DNA from: Aquimonas sp041395245
GTDB taxonomy: Bacteria; Pseudomonadota; Gammaproteobacteria; Xanthomonadales; Xanthomonadaceae
DNA length: 64,000 bases
Reading direction: 5' to 3'
Assembly (NCBI GenBank): GCA_041395245.1
Contig: JAWLAY010000022.1
Location: forward strand, 24,710-88,709
Both the position numbers and the translations under genes were made by a program. Below are positions 18,025-26,211 of this stretch, one piece after another. A model generated the notes under the pieces. It saw nothing but the letters and a program-made list of their open reading frames with translations, was not told the origin of the DNA and ran no database searches. Position 1 is the stretch's first letter. The number at the start of each line of letters is the position of its first letter.

Positions 18025-20124
18025 ATGAGTCCTCTATTGAATCTTGCTGGCGTGACGCTGGCGTTGGGAATGAGCACCGCCATGGCCAATGACGTGCCTG
18101 CCGATGATCCTTACCTGTGGCTGGAAGAAGTGGAAGGCGAAAAGCCGCTGGACTGGGTGCGCGAACGCAATGCGGCCGCGCAGAAGGAAATCGAAGCGGC
18201 ACCGGGCTTCAATGCCTTGCGCGACGACCTGCGCGCCATCCTCGATTCGACCGCCAAGATTCCGTATGTGCAGAAGATCGGCGAGCACTACTACAACCTG
18301 TGGAAGGACGCCGGGCACGAGCGCGGTCTGTGGCGACGGACCACGTTGGCGGAATATCGCAAGGCCGAACCAGCCTGGGAAACCGTGCTTGACATCGACG
18401 CCTTGGGCAAAGCCGAAGGGGTCAACTGGGTCTGGGCTGGCGCGAACTGTCTGGCACCGGACTACACCCGATGCTTGATCAACCTGTCGCGTGGCGGTGC
18501 CGACGCCACGGTGACACGCGAGTTCGATCTGCCCAGCAAGTCGTTCGTGCCGGACGGTTTCGAGCGTTCGGAAGCAAAAGGCGGCCTGGCCTGGATCGAT
18601 GTCGATCACGTTTACGTGTTTACCGATTTCGGCGCGGGCAGCATGACCAGTTCGGGATACCCGCGCACGGTGCGCGAGTGGACGCGTGGAACGCCGATCA
18701 GCGACGCCAAGCTGGTCTACGAAGGCAAGCCGGACGACATGTATATCTCCGCCTTCCGCGATCTGACGGAAGGGTTCGAGCGCGACTATGTCAGCCGGAC
18801 GCTGGCGTTCTACAACGATGAGCTGTACCTGCGCGGCAAGGACGGCGCCCTGCAGAAGATCGACGCCCCCAACGATGCACAGAAATCGGTGCATCGCGAG
18901 TGGCTGCTGCTGGAGTTGCGCGCTGCCTATGCCGTCGGCGACAAGACCTGGCCCGCCGGTGCGCTGATCGTCACCCGCTTCGATGACTTCATGGCAGGCA
19001 AGCGCGAGTTCGTCGCACTGTTCGAGCCAACCGAGACGCGTTCGCTGGCCAGCTACACCTGGACGCGCAACCACCTCGTGCTGAATGTGCTCGACAACGT
19101 CAAGAACCGTCTGGAAGTGCTGACGCCCAAAGCCAACGAATGGCAACGTGGTGAGTTCACCGGCGCACCGGCGTTCGGCACCATCGGCGTCAGCGGCATC
19201 GATGACGAAAAGACCGATGAGTTCTTCATGACGGTCACCGACTACCTGACGCCGCCCAGCCTGTTCTACGGCAGCATCGGCAGCGCACCCGAGAAGATCA
19301 AGGAAACCCCGGCCTTCTTCGATGCGTCCGGCATGCAGATCAGCCAGCACTTCGCCACCTCGAAGGATGGCACGCGGGTGCCGTATTTCATGGTGGCCAA
19401 ATCCGATGTCGAGGCCAACGGTGTCAATCCGACCTTGCTGTACGGTTACGGCGGGTTCGAGATTTCCCTTACCCCGAACTACAGCGCGGGCGTGGGCCGT
19501 GGCTGGTTGTCGCAAGGCGGTGTGTACGTGGTCGCCAACATCCGTGGCGGCGGCGAATATGGTCCGCGCTGGCATCAGGCGGCGCTGAAAGCCCATCGCA
19601 ACAAGGCGTACGAGGACTTTGCCGCTGTTGCGGAAGACCTGTTCAAACGACAGATCACCACACCCGCGCATCTCGGTATTCAGGGCGGCAGCAATGGCGG
19701 CCTGTTGATGGGCAACATGACGGTGATGTATCCGCAGTTGTTCGGTGCCGTGGTGTGTCAGGTTCCCTTGCTCGACATGCGGCGCTATCACAAGCTGCTG
19801 GCCGGTGCGTCGTGGATGGCCGAATACGGCAATCCCGATACAGCCGATTGGGACTTCCTGCAGAAGTACTCCCCGTATCAGAACGTCGCAGCCGACGTGC
19901 ACTATCCGCCCGTGCTGTTCACGACCTCGACCCGCGATGACCGGGTGCATCCGGGCCATGCGCGCAAGATGATGGCGAAGATGCAAGCCCAGGGTCACGA
20001 CGTGCGCTACTACGAGAACATCGAGGGCGGACATGGCGGCGCCGCCAACAACGCGCAGGCGGCCTACATGCAGGCCTTGGCGTATTCCTTCCTGCGTCAG
20101 CAGTTGTTTCCCAAGGCGCAATGA
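18025..20124 (+). CDS. Secreted prolyl oligopeptidase-type S9 peptidase
   Basis: A 699-residue S9A-like peptidase. It begins with a signal peptide (MSPLLNLAGVTLALGMSTAM, cleavage near AMA). The family signature DDPYLWLEEVEGEKPLDWVR follows, then the propeller, and then the hydrolase domain with Ser556 in GGSNGGLLMG, a probable Asp in TSTRDDRVHPGH and His in EGGHGG. These enzymes cleave short peptides after proline or basic residues; here the location is periplasmic or extracellular. The ATG at 18025 has an AAGGAG site at good spacing, which decides it over the in-frame start at 17956 that overlaps the GNAT gene. A strong hairpin terminator follows at 20157-20190. Confidence 0.9.
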   Translation: MSPLLNLAGVTLALGMSTAMANDVPADDPYLWLEEVEGEKPLDWVRERNAAAQKEIEAAPGFNALRDDLRAILDSTAKIPYVQKIGEHYYNLWKDAGHERGLWRRTTLAEYRKAEPAWETVLDIDALGKAEGVNWVWAGANCLAPDYTRCLINLSRGGADATVTREFDLPSKSFVPDGFERSEAKGGLAWIDVDHVYVFTDFGAGSMTSSGYPRTVREWTRGTPISDAKLVYEGKPDDMYISAFRDLTEGFERDYVSRTLAFYNDELYLRGKDGALQKIDAPNDAQKSVHREWLLLELRAAYAVGDKTWPAGALIVTRFDDFMAGKREFVALFEPTETRSLASYTWTRNHLVLNVLDNVKNRLEVLTPKANEWQRGEFTGAPAFGTIGVSGIDDEKTDEFFMTVTDYLTPPSLFYGSIGSAPEKIKETPAFFDASGMQISQHFATSKDGTRVPYFMVAKSDVEANGVNPTLLYGYGGFEISLTPNYSAGVGRGWLSQGGVYVVANIRGGGEYGPRWHQAALKAHRNKAYEDFAAVAEDLFKRQITTPAHLGIQGGSNGGLLMGNMTVMYPQLFGAVVCQVPLLDMRRYHKLLAGASWMAEYGNPDTADWDFLQKYSPYQNVAADVHYPPVLFTTSTRDDRVHPGHARKMMAKMQAQGHDVRYYENIEGGHGGAANNAQAAYMQALAYSFLRQQLFPKAQ

Positions 20125-20156
20125 AGCATCAGCAACACGTTTTTTGTTGAGTATGT

Positions 20157-20190
20157 ACACGCCCTGCGAGTCTGCGGGGCGTGTTTCTTT
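20157..20190 (+). terminator. Intrinsic terminator after the S9 peptidase gene
   Basis: The inverted repeat ACACGCCC (20157-20164) and GGGCGTGT (20177-20184) is followed by TTCTTT. It lies 32 bp after the stop codon at 20124 and before the next peptidase gene, so the two S9 genes are probably separate transcripts. Confidence 0.75.
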
Positions 20191-20215
20191 GTGATCACGA
20201 CCAGTGAGTTGAATC

Positions 20216-22399
20216 ATGTCTCCATTGAAGAATTCTCCCCTGCTGTTGAGCGCGGCGCTGAGTGCGGTGTTGTTGACCGCTTGCGGTGGGGAGCCGCCCG
20301 CGACCACCGAAAGCGCTCCGCAGGCGCAAGTGGCTCCGGCGGTTCAGGCCACAGCGCCGGTGGCGGCGCAGCGACCCCATGAAGTGAAAGCGCCGCACGG
20401 TGCCACCCGCCAGGACGAGTACTACTGGCTGCGCGATGACACCCGCCAGGACGCGGAAATGCTCGATTACCTGAAGGCCGAGAACGCCTATGCGGACGCC
20501 ATGCTGGCCTCGCAGGCGACGTTGCGCGATGCGCTGTACGAGGAAATGGTTGGCCGCATCAAGCAGGACGACAGCACCGTGCCCTACCTGGAGGACGGCT
20601 ACTGGTATTACGTGCGCTATGAAGATGGCAAGGAATACCCGATCCATGCGCGCCGCCGGGGCAGCATGGAGGCGGCAGAGGAAGTGTTGCTGGATGTGAA
20701 TCAGTTGGCCGAGGGCAAGGGCTTCTACCAAGCGGCCGGTCTGGAAGTCAGTCCGGACGGCAGCAAGTTGGCCTTCTTCGAGGACACGTCCGGGCGTCGC
20801 CAGTACACCCTGCGGGTCAAGGATCTTGGCACCGGTGCGATGCTGTCCGACAGTGTTCCGGGCTTGTCGGGAAGTGGCGTCTGGAGTGCCGATGGCAGCA
20901 CGATCTATGTGGTGGAAAACGATCCGGTCACCCTGCTGACGACGCGGGTCAAGGCGCATCGGCTGGGTGCGGAGACGGCCACCGACGCTGTCGTCTACGA
21001 GGAGAAGGACCCGACCTTTTACATGGGTCTGGGCAAGACCCGCTCCGAGCAGTACATCTGCATTGGCGTGCAGAGCACCGTGTCCAGCGAAAGCCGTTGC
21101 ACCGACGCGGTCAATCCAGGCGAGTTCCGGGTGATTGCGCCGCGCGAACGTGATTTCGAGTACAGCGCCGATCATCTGGACGGGCGCTGGGTGATTCGCA
21201 CCAACTGGAATGCCAAGAACTTCAAGCTGATGCAGGCCGAAGGCGATGCCGTGTTTGACCGCGCGCAATGGGTGGATCTGATTCCCCATGATGAGGCCGT
21301 GCTGATCGAAGCCTTCGAGCTGTTCAAGGGATTCATGGCCATCGATCAGCGTGCCAAGGGCCTGTCGAGCCTGCGCATCCGCCTCGCCGATGGCAGTGAA
21401 CAGCCGGTGGCTTCCGACGAGTCGGCCTACACCATGGGTCTGTCGGTGAACGCGGAACCCGATACCGACTGGCTGCGCTACAGCTACACCTCGATGACCA
21501 CGCCGATGTCGACCTACGAACTGAACATCCGCACCGGCGAGCGCAAGTTGCTGAAAGAACAGCCGGTACTCGGTGGCTTCGACAAGGCGAATTACGTCAC
21601 CGAACGGCTGTGGGCACCGGCCCGCGACGGCGTGCAGGTTCCGGTCACGGTGCTTTATCGCAAGGACTTCCAGAAAGACGGTTCGGCCGCCTTGCTGCAG
21701 TACGGATATGGCAGCTATGGCGCATCGATGGACCCCTACTTCAACAGCAGCGTCCTGAGTCTGGTGGATCGCGGCATGGTCTACGCCATCGCCCACATCC
21801 GTGGCGGGCAGGAAATGGGGCGCGCCTGGTATGAGGACGGCAAGTTGCTGAAGAAGATGAACACCTTCAACGACTTCATCGACGTCACCGACTATCTGGT
21901 CAAGCAGGGATATGCAGCGCCGACGCGTGTTTCCGCCATGGGCGGCAGCGCCGGTGGCTTGTTGATGGGCGCGGTGGCCAATCTGGCGCCGGACAAGTAC
22001 CGCGCCATCGTCGCGCAGGTGCCGTTCGTGGATGTGGTGACCACCATGCTGGATGCCAGCATTCCGCTGACCACCAACGAATACGACGAATGGGGCAACC
22101 CGGAAGATCCGACCTACTACAACTACATGCTGAGCTATTCGCCCTACGACAATCTGCAGGCCAAGGCCTACCCGGCGATGTATGTCGGCACCGGTCTGTG
22201 GGACTCGCAGGTGCAGTACTTCGAGCCCGCCAAATACGTCGCCCGTTTGCGTGCGAAGAAAACCGACAGCAACGCGCTGATCTTCCGCGTCAACATGGAG
22301 GCCGGTCACGGCGGCAAGTCGGGCCGTTTCCAGCGTTTGAAGGAATCCGCCGAGCAATACGCCTTCCTGATCGACCAGTTGGGTGTGAAGGCAAACTGA
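20216..22399 (+). CDS. S9A oligopeptidase B-like lipoprotein
   Basis: A 727-residue peptidase of the protease II/PtrB branch of family S9. It begins with a lipoprotein signal, MSPLKNSPLLLSAALSAVLL ending LLTAC with Cys23, then an Ala/Pro-rich linker, so it should be membrane-tethered in the envelope rather than cytoplasmic like E. coli PtrB. The N-terminal signature HGATRQDEYYWLRDDTR is typical of oligopeptidase B. The catalytic Ser578 lies in MGGSAGGLLMG, the Asp in GLWDSQVQYFEP and the His in EAGHGGKSG. The family prefers cleavage after Arg or Lys. The gene lies after its own terminator-bounded neighbour and is followed by a 12-bp-stem hairpin. Confidence 0.9.
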   Translation: MSPLKNSPLLLSAALSAVLLTACGGEPPATTESAPQAQVAPAVQATAPVAAQRPHEVKAPHGATRQDEYYWLRDDTRQDAEMLDYLKAENAYADAMLASQATLRDALYEEMVGRIKQDDSTVPYLEDGYWYYVRYEDGKEYPIHARRRGSMEAAEEVLLDVNQLAEGKGFYQAAGLEVSPDGSKLAFFEDTSGRRQYTLRVKDLGTGAMLSDSVPGLSGSGVWSADGSTIYVVENDPVTLLTTRVKAHRLGAETATDAVVYEEKDPTFYMGLGKTRSEQYICIGVQSTVSSESRCTDAVNPGEFRVIAPRERDFEYSADHLDGRWVIRTNWNAKNFKLMQAEGDAVFDRAQWVDLIPHDEAVLIEAFELFKGFMAIDQRAKGLSSLRIRLADGSEQPVASDESAYTMGLSVNAEPDTDWLRYSYTSMTTPMSTYELNIRTGERKLLKEQPVLGGFDKANYVTERLWAPARDGVQVPVTVLYRKDFQKDGSAALLQYGYGSYGASMDPYFNSSVLSLVDRGMVYAIAHIRGGQEMGRAWYEDGKLLKKMNTFNDFIDVTDYLVKQGYAAPTRVSAMGGSAGGLLMGAVANLAPDKYRAIVAQVPFVDVVTTMLDASIPLTTNEYDEWGNPEDPTYYNYMLSYSPYDNLQAKAYPAMYVGTGLWDSQVQYFEPAKYVARLRAKKTDSNALIFRVNMEAGHGGKSGRFQRLKESAEQYAFLIDQLGVKAN

Positions 22400-22410
22400 T
22401 CGAAGGTGAG

Positions 22411-22443
22411 TCCGTGCGCGAGTCTGCGCTCGCGCACGGATTC
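22411..22443 (+). terminator. Hairpin terminator after the oligopeptidase B-like gene
   Basis: A perfect 12-bp stem, TCCGTGCGCGAG (22411-22422) with CTCGCGCACGGA (22429-22440), and a 6-base loop. Only a short T run follows, so termination may be partial. It begins 12 bp after the stop codon. Confidence 0.65.
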
Positions 22444-22465
22444 CACAATCGCCGGCTCAGGCTCC

Positions 22466-22632
22466 TGGGAGTCTGTCGGACTTGAAAGGGAATCGGCTGC
22501 AAATCCGTCTGGGCGGTCCATTTTTCGCCGCTTCCTTGGGCAATAGTTCGACTATTGCCCTGCGAAACCGGCAAAAACTGTCCTCGTCCAGCCGAATTTT
22601 CGCTTCGATTCTTCAAGTCCGACAGGCTCCTA
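22466..22632. repeat. 167-bp inverted-repeat element, copy 1 (MITE-like)
   Basis: The element is bounded by near-perfect terminal inverted repeats of about 20 bp: GGAGTCTGTCGGACTTGAA at the left and TTCAAGTCCGACAGGCTCC at the right. It contains an internal hairpin, GGGCAATAGT and ACTATTGCCC separated by three bases. A second copy of the same length lies at 44977-45143, with 8 differences by my alignment. It has no coding capacity for a transposase, so it would be moved in trans if mobile. No clear target-site duplication is visible. The right end runs into the 3' end of the M3 peptidase gene on the minus strand. Confidence 0.85.
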
Positions 22633-24664
22633 GACCGTAGCTGCGCAGCAGCGCGTCGGTCTCGGGCTCTCGGCCACGAAAGGCGATGAAGCTCTCCAGC
22701 GCCGGTCGTGAGCCGCCGACGGCGAGGATCTCGTCGCGGAAGCGCTGTCCGGTGACGGCGTCGAACAGGCCGCTTTCCTCGAACGCCGCAAAGGCATCGG
22801 CACTCAGTACCTCGGCCCAAAGATAGCTGTAGTAGCCCGCGGCATAGCCACCGGAGAAGATGTGGGTGAAGGTGTTCGGAAAGCGCTGCCAGCTTGGTGG
22901 CTCGATCACCGCGACCTGCTTGCGCACCTCTGCGAGGCGTTCCATCACGCGCGCGCCGATGTCGGGCTGATAGTCCAGATGCAGGCGGAAATCGAACAGG
23001 GCGAATTCCAGTTGGCGCACCAGAAACAGGCCCGCATGGAAGTGCCGCGCCGCCAGCATCTTGTCGAACAAATCCTGCGGCAGCGGTTCGCCGGTCTGGT
23101 AGTGGCGAGCCAGCAGGTCGAGACCTTCACGGCACCAGACGTAGTTCTCCATGAACTGGCTGGGCAGTTCGACGGCATCCCACTCCACACCGGAAATCCC
23201 GCCGACGCTGGGCCAGCCGATCTCGGTGAGCATGTGATGCAGCCCGTGGCCGCACTCGTGCAGCAGAGTGATCACATCGTCGTGGGTCAGCAGGGCGGGT
23301 AGATCAGGGGTTGGCGGCGGAAAATTGCAGACCAGAAACGCGACGGGCTTCTGTGCAATCGCGGGATCATCGGCGCGTGCGCGGCAGACATCCATCCAGG
23401 CACCACCGCGTTTGCCGGTGCGTGCATACAGATCCAGATAGACCCCGGCACGCACGCTGCCGTCTGCGTCAACGACATCGTAGAAACGGGCATCGGGATG
23501 CCACAGCGAGACATCGCTGCGGGCAACGAACTGCACACCGAACAGGCGACCTACCAAGGCGAACAGCCCCGTCATCACCTGCTCGACCGGGAAGTAGGGT
23601 TTGAGATCCTCTTCCGAAAAATCGAAGCGGTGTTCGCGCAGTTTCTCGGCGGCGTAGTTCACATCCCAGGGCATCAGCGACTCGATGCCTAGTGTGGTGC
23701 GGGCGAACTCGCCCAGTTCTGCCAGTTCTTTCACGGCGACCGGCCTGGCCTTGGCAGCGAGGTCATGCAGGAAGTCCAGCACACGCTCGGGCGTGGCGGC
23801 CATCTTGCCGTCCAGTGATTCGTGCGCGGCGCTCGCGAAGCCCAGCAGATTTGCCGACTCATGGCGAAGGGCCATGATCTGCTCGATGCGGCGTGCGTTG
23901 TCGTGTTGCGGATCATGCGGGCCCTGATCCGACGCACGGGTGTGATAGGCGGTGTAGACGTCTTCGCGCAGTTTGCGGTCGTCGGCAAAGCTCATGATCG
24001 CCTGCACCGATGGCGCCTTGAGCGTCGCGAGATAGCCCTCGGCACCACGCTCCTTCGCGTATTGCTGGAACATCGGCAACGCGGACGCCGGTAATCCCGC
24101 CAACTCGGATTCCGCCAGCGGTCGAGTCCAGGCATCCGTGCTGTCCAGCACGGCTTCGGAGAACGCGGTGGAGAGCTTGCTGAGTTCGGTCTGGATGGCG
24201 GCAAATCGCGAGCGCTCGGGCTCCTGCAAGGCCACGCCGGAAAGCCGGAAGCCGCGCAGGCTGTCTTCCACCAGCGTGCGTTCCGCGCGCGACAGCGTGG
24301 AAAAGTCCTTGCCCTGACTGAGTGCCAGCACCGCCTCGTACAGCTCGCGATTCTGCCCCAGTGCCGTGTAGAACTCGGTCAGCTTTTCTTCGGCGGCGGA
24401 ATAGGCTTCACGCAGCGCGGGCGAATCCATGGTGCCGTGCAGATGACCGACCGGCGCCCACGCACGGTTGAGTCGCGTCTGCGCGCGCTCCATCGGCGCC
24501 ATCAATTGTACGAAATCGCGTGCTTGCGGATTCGCCACCAGATCGGCAACGCATTGCTCGTAATCGTGGATGAGTTGATCGACGGCAGGCGAGATGTGCT
24601 CGGCACGGATGGCATCGAAATCGGGCAGGCTGGTCTGTGCCAGCAGGGGATTGGCGGTATTCAT
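22613..24664 (-). CDS. prlC: Oligopeptidase A, M3 zinc metallopeptidase
   Basis: A 683-residue M3 family metallopeptidase starting MNTANPLLAQTSLPDFDAI, as in oligopeptidase A (PrlC/OpdA), and without an export signal, so cytoplasmic. The zinc site is HECGH in LLHECGHGLHHML, with the third ligand in the downstream GISGVEWDAVELPSQ region. It degrades short peptides, including cleaved signal peptides. An upstream in-frame start at 24694 would add ten residues; the chosen start gives the family's usual N-terminus. The last six codons (GACRT and the stop) lie inside the 167-bp repeat, so the element has replaced the native C-terminus. The gene is convergent with the oligopeptidase B-like gene. Confidence 0.88.
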   Translation of the reverse strand: MNTANPLLAQTSLPDFDAIRAEHISPAVDQLIHDYEQCVADLVANPQARDFVQLMAPMERAQTRLNRAWAPVGHLHGTMDSPALREAYSAAEEKLTEFYTALGQNRELYEAVLALSQGKDFSTLSRAERTLVEDSLRGFRLSGVALQEPERSRFAAIQTELSKLSTAFSEAVLDSTDAWTRPLAESELAGLPASALPMFQQYAKERGAEGYLATLKAPSVQAIMSFADDRKLREDVYTAYHTRASDQGPHDPQHDNARRIEQIMALRHESANLLGFASAAHESLDGKMAATPERVLDFLHDLAAKARPVAVKELAELGEFARTTLGIESLMPWDVNYAAEKLREHRFDFSEEDLKPYFPVEQVMTGLFALVGRLFGVQFVARSDVSLWHPDARFYDVVDADGSVRAGVYLDLYARTGKRGGAWMDVCRARADDPAIAQKPVAFLVCNFPPPTPDLPALLTHDDVITLLHECGHGLHHMLTEIGWPSVGGISGVEWDAVELPSQFMENYVWCREGLDLLARHYQTGEPLPQDLFDKMLAARHFHAGLFLVRQLEFALFDFRLHLDYQPDIGARVMERLAEVRKQVAVIEPPSWQRFPNTFTHIFSGGYAAGYYSYLWAEVLSADAFAAFEESGLFDAVTGQRFRDEILAVGGSRPALESFIAFRGREPETDALLRSYGLGACRT

Positions 24665-24745
24665 CACCACAAGGTGGCGTGTTCGACTCGGCAATTCAAG
24701 CCGTTGATCGGCCCGATGCCGACCCGGCGGGTGATGGGCCGTGAA

Positions 24746-26167
24746 TCAGCGCACCAGCAGGCGGATCAGACGATCCGCAAATTCGCGGTAAGGCGGCTTG
24801 AACAGACTCATGCCGGACCAGCGCGCCTGACGGAAAACCGGGGTTTCCTTGCTGAAGGTACGGAAGCCCTGTTCGCCGTGGTAACTGCCCATGCCGCTTG
24901 GCCCGACGCCGCCAAAGGGCAGATTGGTTTGCGCAAACTGCAGGACCGTATCGTTGACCGCGACCGAGCCCGCGACGATGCGGTCCAGCGCGGTGTCCAC
25001 GCGGCGACGGTCGTGGTCGAAGACATAAAACGCCAATGGGCGATCACGGGACTCGATGTAGTCCAGCGCCTCGTCCGCGTGTGCATAGCCGCGAACCGGC
25101 AGGATGGGTCCGAAAATTTCCTCGCGCATCAGACGGCAGTCCTCGGGCGCATTCAGGACGAGCGTGGGCGGCAGCAAACGAGTGCCTTCGGCCAGTTCCG
25201 CGTCCACATCAACCAAGGGAATGATCCGCGCCCCGGCGTTGGCGGCTTCGTCCAGCGCGCCGCGCAGACGCTGATACTGGGCGACGTTGATAATGCGGGT
25301 GAAATCACCCGACAGCCCGATGTCGGGATAGCGCGCCTGCGCTTCCGCGCGCATGGCCTCAACGAAGGCCTCGACATCCGGCTGCGGCACCAGCGCGTAA
25401 TCCGGCGCGATGCAGGTCTGTCCGGCATTGATGAACTTGCCGGCGGCGATCCGCGCCGCCGCGCGATCCAGCGGATAACCGGGCGCAATCAGCACCGGCG
25501 ATTTGCCGCCGAGTTCCAGCGTCAGCGGTGTCAGATTAGGCGCCGCAGCCGCCATCACCCGTCGTCCCACAGCCGTCGAGCCGGTGAAGAACAGGTGGTC
25601 GAAGGGCAGCGCTGCAAACGCGGCCGCGACCTCCGGCCCACCCAAGGCCACTTCCACCCGGTTGCGCGGATAGATCGTGCGCAGCAGATCGCACAACGCT
25701 GCCGAGGTGCGCGGCGTGTGCTCGGAGGGTTTCAGATAGACCGCATTGCCCGCAGCCAGTGCGGTGGCCAAGGGCACCAGCGCCAGATTGATCGGATAGT
25801 TCCAGGGCGAAATCACCCCCACCACGCCCAAGGGTTGATAACGCAATTCGCCGCGCGCGGGCCAGAACAGCGGATGCAGCAGGCGGCGTTTGGGCCGCAT
25901 CCAGGATTTCAGGTGCGACAGCAGATGATCGATCTCGCGCAGCACCGTCATGCCATCCGACAGCATCGACTCGTGTCGTGAGCGCGTACCGAAATCGGCA
26001 TCCATGGCTCGCACCAGCTCCGGCAGATTGATCCGCAGCGCGGCACGCAGATCGTGTAGATCGCTCAGGCGTTCATCCAGACCTCGCGGCACTCGCCGCT
26101 GTTGCGCGCGCAATACGGCGAGACGCTCGGGCAATTCGCCAAGGGGCGTGACGTAATCGATATCCAT
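24746..26167 (-). CDS. Coniferyl-aldehyde-type NAD(P)-dependent aldehyde dehydrogenase
   Basis: A 473-residue aldehyde dehydrogenase. Visible motifs: SPWNYPINLAL (nucleotide-binding entry), FTGSTAVGRRV, LELGGKSPVLI with the general-base Glu, and GQTCIAPDY with the catalytic Cys. GPILPVRGY and LPFGGVGPSGMGSYHG complete the family pattern. The C-terminal RWSGMSLFKPPY and the overall spacing are those of the class-3-like branch often named coniferyl aldehyde dehydrogenase (CalB); substrates in vivo may be fatty or aromatic aldehydes. I chose the ATG at 26167 over 26215, which would overlap the previous gene. It follows the Asp-box lipoprotein gene by 44 bp and precedes prlC by 81 bp on the same strand. 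Confidence 0.87.
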   Translation of the reverse strand: MDIDYVTPLGELPERLAVLRAQQRRVPRGLDERLSDLHDLRAALRINLPELVRAMDADFGTRSRHESMLSDGMTVLREIDHLLSHLKSWMRPKRRLLHPLFWPARGELRYQPLGVVGVISPWNYPINLALVPLATALAAGNAVYLKPSEHTPRTSAALCDLLRTIYPRNRVEVALGGPEVAAAFAALPFDHLFFTGSTAVGRRVMAAAAPNLTPLTLELGGKSPVLIAPGYPLDRAAARIAAGKFINAGQTCIAPDYALVPQPDVEAFVEAMRAEAQARYPDIGLSGDFTRIINVAQYQRLRGALDEAANAGARIIPLVDVDAELAEGTRLLPPTLVLNAPEDCRLMREEIFGPILPVRGYAHADEALDYIESRDRPLAFYVFDHDRRRVDTALDRIVAGSVAVNDTVLQFAQTNLPFGGVGPSGMGSYHGEQGFRTFSKETPVFRQARWSGMSLFKPPYREFADRLIRLLVR

Positions 26168-26211
26168 GCGGTGCAGTATAGGCGGCCCCGACGACGCGGA
26201 TGCGCATCGAT

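Noticed and set aside
18034..22357. Two minus-strand open frames of more than 700 codons opposite the two S9 peptidase genes
   Set aside because: The plus-strand genes have catalytic triads and export signals; the antisense translations are His/Gln/Val/Gly-rich and match no protein pattern.
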